Positions 13,083 to 16,452 of a stretch of DNA of 16,452 nt are shown here, one piece after another. The stretch's first letter is position 1. Each line of letters opens with the position of its first letter. The position numbers were made by a program, and so were the translations under genes. This DNA is from Dehalococcoidia bacterium (lineage in GTDB: Bacteria > Chloroflexota > Dehalococcoidia > SAR202 > UBA11138), in NCBI GenBank assembly GCA_012270625.1, contig JAAXHZ010000201.1, positions 1 to 16,452 on the forward strand, read 5' to 3'. The notes beneath the pieces are model-generated. The model was not told the origin of the DNA. It made no database searches and saw nothing but the letters and a program-made list of their open reading frames with translations.

Positions 13083-14705
13083 CTAGTCCAGAAGATGCCT
13101 GGCGTTCCGCTTGAACTCGTCCGCCATCAGCAGCGCGACCGCCTGGATCGTGGACGTTGGGTTGACTGCGCCTGCGGTCACGAAGACGCTGCCGTCTATG
13201 ATGAACAGGTTTTTGACGTCATGGGCCTGGCCTGACCTGCCGACCACGCTGTTCGCGGGATCGGCGCCCATCTTCGCCGTGCCCAAAAGATGCCAGCCCG
13301 CTGGTCGCAGCAGCGGGTTCGCGGTTACGGTATGCGCGCCTGCCGCTTCGAGTACTTCGGTCGCGGTGCCGATACCGTGATCCATCATCTTCCGGCTGTT
13401 GTCACTCAGTGTGTAGCTGACCTTCGGTGCAGGTATGCCGCTGCTGTCGGTAAGCTCGTCGTCGAGCGTCACTTCGTTGTGATGTTCGGGCAGATCTTCG
13501 CCGATGACTGCGATGGTGACCGTGTGTCCAAGTCGCTCGGCCAGTGCAGCGTGATGTCCCTCACCCCAAGGAAGCCTGCGACCTCCCGCTCCGCCGCGTG
13601 CAGTCGCTACCGGACCTGTGCCTCGTGCCACTTGGAAAGCGTACCCTCGCACGAAGCCTCGCGACAGATCGGTCTCGTAGTGCTCCTGGCTGACTATGCT
13701 CGCCCCCATGGGTCCCTTGTAGCCTTCGAGCATCTCGTCGAATACGCCTGTGACCATCGCGTATGGGTGAAACATGAGGTTCTTGCCGACCAGTCCTGAC
13801 GAGTTCGCCAGCCCGTCCGGGAAGGTGGAGGACGTTGAATTCAAAAGCAGCCTCGGAGTGCCTATGCCATTGCACGCCATGACAACGACGCGCGTCTTCT
13901 GCTCCTGTAGCTGACCGTCTGGATCGTAGTAGATCACACCGTCGGCCAGTCCGTCCTTGTTGACGGTGATCTCTCTGACCCGGCAGTGAGTCTTGAGCTG
14001 CGCTCCCATCGCCAGCGCCTTGGGCCAGTAGGTGACGTCAGTGGACGCCTTGGCCCTCCGGCTGCATCCTATGTCGCAGGGGCCGCAGTTGTTGCACGCT
14101 GCCCGTCCGTCATACGGAGCTGTCAAGATCGCCGAGTCTGAAGGCCACCAGTGCCAGCCTAGCTTGTCGAAGCCACTCGCCATCGTCTGTCCCAACACGC
14201 CGAGAGGAATGGGCGGTGTCTGGCGCTCCGACTTTGGAGGGTAGGCCGTGTCTCCGGTCATGCCCGCAACACCCATGATGCGGTCGTTTGTGTCGAAGTA
14301 AGGCTCCAGCTCCGAGTAGCTTACTGGCCAATCGTCTCCGACTCCGTCGAGGGTCTTAGTTTTGAAGTCGGATGGATGGAATCTGGGGAAGTGGGCGCTC
14401 CAGTGGATCGTACTCCCACCGACCGCGTTGTACATCAGGGGCGCAATTGGCGACTCCCTGTCGTTGACTGGATAGTCTTCCGGTAGCCCCCTGAAGTTCG
14501 GGTCAGGATTGTAGTCAGTCTGTCGGTGTATCTCCCAATCCTGCTGGTTGGATGGGTACTGGGACGGATTCGTCCATCCTCCCTGCTCGAGGCAAAGCAC
14601 GCTGAAGCCATCCTTCGCGAGGCTCCACGCGAACGCGGCCCCCGACGCGCCAGCGCCGATGATTACGACGTCTTGCACTTCTTTTGCATTGCTCATATTG
14701 ACCAT
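13083..14705 (-). CDS. GMC family FAD-dependent oxidoreductase
   Basis: This is the flavin subunit of a gluconate/2-keto-sugar-type dehydrogenase that oxidises an alcohol group of a sugar or related substrate. The 540-aa protein has an FAD-binding GAGASG (17-22) with the acidic strand end LCLEQG, the GMC GGSTIHWSAHFPRF segment (97-109), a four-cysteine cluster CNNCGPCDIGC (204-214), and the C-terminal catalytic region with H472 (GWHLLGTAKMG) and N515 (AVNPTSTIQAVAL). The cysteine cluster and the downstream subunit 3 gene place it in the gluconate 2-dehydrogenase branch rather than choline or glucose oxidases. ATG 14705 is preferred because AAAGG precedes it closely; frame extension to 14780 is unsupported. 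No export signal and no cytochrome subunit are present nearby. The substrate is unknown. Confidence 0.92.
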   Translation of the reverse strand: MVNMSNAKEVQDVVIIGAGASGAAFAWSLAKDGFSVLCLEQGGWTNPSQYPSNQQDWEIHRQTDYNPDPNFRGLPEDYPVNDRESPIAPLMYNAVGGSTIHWSAHFPRFHPSDFKTKTLDGVGDDWPVSYSELEPYFDTNDRIMGVAGMTGDTAYPPKSERQTPPIPLGVLGQTMASGFDKLGWHWWPSDSAILTAPYDGRAACNNCGPCDIGCSRRAKASTDVTYWPKALAMGAQLKTHCRVREITVNKDGLADGVIYYDPDGQLQEQKTRVVVMACNGIGTPRLLLNSTSSTFPDGLANSSGLVGKNLMFHPYAMVTGVFDEMLEGYKGPMGASIVSQEHYETDLSRGFVRGYAFQVARGTGPVATARGGAGGRRLPWGEGHHAALAERLGHTVTIAVIGEDLPEHHNEVTLDDELTDSSGIPAPKVSYTLSDNSRKMMDHGIGTATEVLEAAGAHTVTANPLLRPAGWHLLGTAKMGADPANSVVGRSGQAHDVKNLFIIDGSVFVTAGAVNPTSTIQAVALLMADEFKRNARHLLD

Positions 14706-14763
14706 GCGACCTTTCAATAGTTTCTGTTGACCGCTAAGGGGCTGGTGATCTACATGGATGATC

Positions 14764-15123
14764 TTACAATGCGAGATCAAACGGAAGATCCGAGATGTCG
14801 CGAAGCCTACGGCCTTCTACCAGCAACTGTAGCATCTCTGCTTGGTCTTGATTGTCGATGTCGGATAAGGCCTTGACCAGCTCATCGAGAGCGACGTGAT
14901 ACACACAGTCCAAATCACCTGTTCCTAATGCCAGTGATGCCAATCTCGTTGGCATTGGCTCAGCAGTTACAGCGACTACATGTGGAAGACGTCCCTTTCT
15001 GTTGCGAATTAGGTTTAATGCTTCGGTGCGCACATTCTGAGCTCGATCACTGCGAATGGTCCACTTGCACGAAACACTAGCGAGATCGTCACTCCTACCT
15101 GACGATCTGTCTCTCATACCCAC
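14764..15123 (-). pseudogene. Truncated NgoMIV/Cfr10I-like type II restriction endonuclease
   Basis: Only the C-terminal 119 residues of a type IIF-like restriction enzyme remain. The fragment has SVSCKWTIRSDRAQNVRTEALN, in which K20 and E34 are separated by 13 residues. That is the K-x13-E half of the PD-x(46-56)-K-x13-E active site known in Cfr10I, Bse634I and NgoMIV. GRLPHVVAVTAEP and LGTGDLDCVYHVALDELVKAL follow and also fit this family. Full members are roughly 280 or more residues; the N-terminal half with the PD residues is absent, and the frame closes with a stop at 15184-15186. The fragment's GTG at 15123 overlaps the end of the methyltransferase by 10 bases. It should be catalytically dead unless the missing part is supplied elsewhere. 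The family call is from remembered motifs. Confidence 0.78.
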
Positions 15124-16425
15124 GAGTTGGTCTTCTGTAAACAGATTATTGACTCGTGGTGTATCCGGCGCTCTATTGTAGAGTTAAGGTTCGCACGGCC
15201 AGTTGCGGGTAGCAGCCGTCTGTCCCGGTCTATGGTTCTTTTCGCTACGCCGGCAAGAGCCAGAGGCGAGTCTAAACTCGATGCGATAGCTGTGAGCATC
15301 TTTCCTGTATCGACGGTAATCCCCCTGATCGTGGATGGTCCAACTACCAGCACTGCATAGCACGAGGGCATCAGAACCCTGTTGATTTCACTCAATACAC
15401 TGGTCATATCGTCGAAGTAACGCGCCACGACCCTTGACCGCCTTGGCTCTACCTCATTTAGGGAGTCCAAGACCTGCCGAACTGCCGGGGGCCAGGACGT
15501 CCTCGCTTGCCAGTCTTTGGTCCTCTCAGTCCCGATATACTCCGACCTTCTTTGGCTAAGCTGGTCGATCGACCAACCGAACCAGACCAGTGAAAACTTA
15601 TGCGCTCTCATGTAGTCGATAGCATTGGCGTAAGGTGGCGACGTCACGACGAGCTTGACCGATCCGTCTTCTACAAGTCCTCTTAGATCTTAGATCGCGC
15701 GCGTCCGCGACGCTGGCGAAGACAGGCCCTAGTTCTGCATTGGGCAACTCCCCGAGTGCTTGGATATTCTGTCTGCAACGTAGCTCGAACTGCCTTATGC
15801 CGTCCTTGGGAGCTTTATCAGGCGCTATGTGTGCTCGCCCATGCGCCAAGTCTCTTGCTTTCGTTATTCCCCCAGACTTGGTCACGATGATCGCTGACAG
15901 CGCTACTTCAAAGAACTCACGGATTGCAGGTCGCGATACCGTATCATCGATCTGATTTGTTACAAGTTCTATCGCCTGGCTCAGAGAGGCTAATTCAAGC
16001 TGGGATTGTGGTGAGAACCAGTAATCTACGAATTCTCGCGTGGGTTCGTCGAAAATGTTCGAGAGGTATCCGTCCAGATCGGTGTATCGCAGACCGTCTC
16101 GAGCAACAGCCGCAATGTTCTCCGACAGCCTAGTGAGCAGATCGAGGTCATGAATCGGAGTAGTTTTTACTCTGCACTGTTTGACCGCGAGCAGGTTAAG
16201 GTCAAAGCCAATGGCTGTCCTGCCTTGTTCTGATGCTTCTACGAGAGTGGTCCCAGATCCCATCATCGGATCGAGTACGACATCACCCGGTGAGGTCAAC
16301 CGAGAGATGAACTTGGCAGGAAGCTGTGGAGGGAATTTCGCCGGAAACGCATGGATTCTATGTGTGCTGCCGGACAAGGGTTGCCCCTTGAAGTCAAAGT
16401 CCTCAGCTAGAAGCTCGGATAGCAC
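15114..16425 (-). pseudogene. Frameshifted DNA (amino) methyltransferase of a decayed R-M system
   Basis: Two frames together make one adenine/cytosine-N4-type methyltransferase. The first (16425-15598) carries HRIHAFPAKFPPQLPAKFI (motif X-like) and the AdoMet-binding DPMMGSGTT (52-60), then a long middle with KSGGITKARDLAHGRAHI. The second (about 15696-15114) carries the catalytic TSPPYANAIDYMRAHKF and the C-terminal body ending HHESIICLQKTNSWV. A 7-bp tandem duplication at 15683-15696 separates them. Removing one copy yields an intact 434-codon frame reading ADARDLRGLVEDG...VVTSPPY. The motif order X-I-IV is not the common beta order. The first frame stays open to the window edge, so the true N-terminus may lie beyond 16452; GTG 16425 is only the first possible start. 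Without the repair, the product lacks the catalytic motif and should be inactive. Confidence 0.85.
15681..15696. repeat. 7-bp tandem duplication causing the methyltransferase frameshift
   Basis: TTAGATC occurs twice in direct succession (15683-15689 and 15690-15696), with the period-7 match extending back to 15681. One extra 7-base unit shifts the methyltransferase frame by +1. In the frame leading to TSPPY it also places a TAA just upstream. Deleting one copy restores continuous coding. Confidence 0.9.
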
Positions 16426-16452
16426 TGATCCATGGCCTACGGCCTCAGTCTT

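Noticed and set aside
15598..15720. Two separate genes instead of one broken methyltransferase
   Set aside because: Motif I is only in the first frame and TSPPY only in the second. Removing one 7-bp copy gives a single continuous methyltransferase.

Overview
The window looks like chromosomal DNA of an uncultivated bacterium, most likely a Chloroflexota/Dehalococcoidia (SAR202-like) lineage. This is an inference from style: a family 5 solute-binding lipoprotein with a long EVTKEVPVEV-type spacer, a complete Dpp/Opp-type ABC operon, GMC and iron-alcohol dehydrogenases, and a dispersed-looking hairpin repeat. No rRNA, tRNA or marker gene is present to confirm it.

Layout. Positions 1-1328 are a complete IS4-family insertion sequence with perfect 19-bp inverted ends; the window starts exactly on its left end. 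Positions 1329-1621 are non-coding and hold a 114-bp MITE-like hairpin element. Positions 1625-8090 are a five-gene + strand operon: a lipoprotein binding protein, two permeases and two ATPases. The last four genes overlap head to tail. Positions 8168-8655 hold a small ribbon-helix-helix (RHH) regulator whose promoter contains a perfect 22-bp palindrome, a likely autoregulatory operator.

An iron-dependent alcohol dehydrogenase (8754-9899, -) then diverges from a thiamine-diphosphate enzyme of the 2-hydroxyacyl-CoA lyase/oxalyl-CoA decarboxylase type (10022-11689, +). Together they could split a 2-hydroxyacyl-CoA to formyl-CoA plus an aldehyde and reduce the aldehyde; this is inferred. An AT-richer gene of unknown function (11750-12517, +) has an HhH-GPD (DNA glycosylase)-like core pattern. 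A - strand pair encodes a GMC oxidoreductase and its small gluconate-2-dehydrogenase subunit 3 partner.

The right end (14764-16425, -) is a decayed type II restriction-modification locus. The methyltransferase is frameshifted by a 7-bp tandem duplication, and the NgoMIV/Cfr10I-like endonuclease survives only as a C-terminal fragment keeping the K-x13-E half of its active site. The most informative signals are this decay, the RHH operator, the lyase/dehydrogenase pair with an altered metal site, and the glycosylase-like orphan. I see no clearly new multi-gene defence or mobile system.
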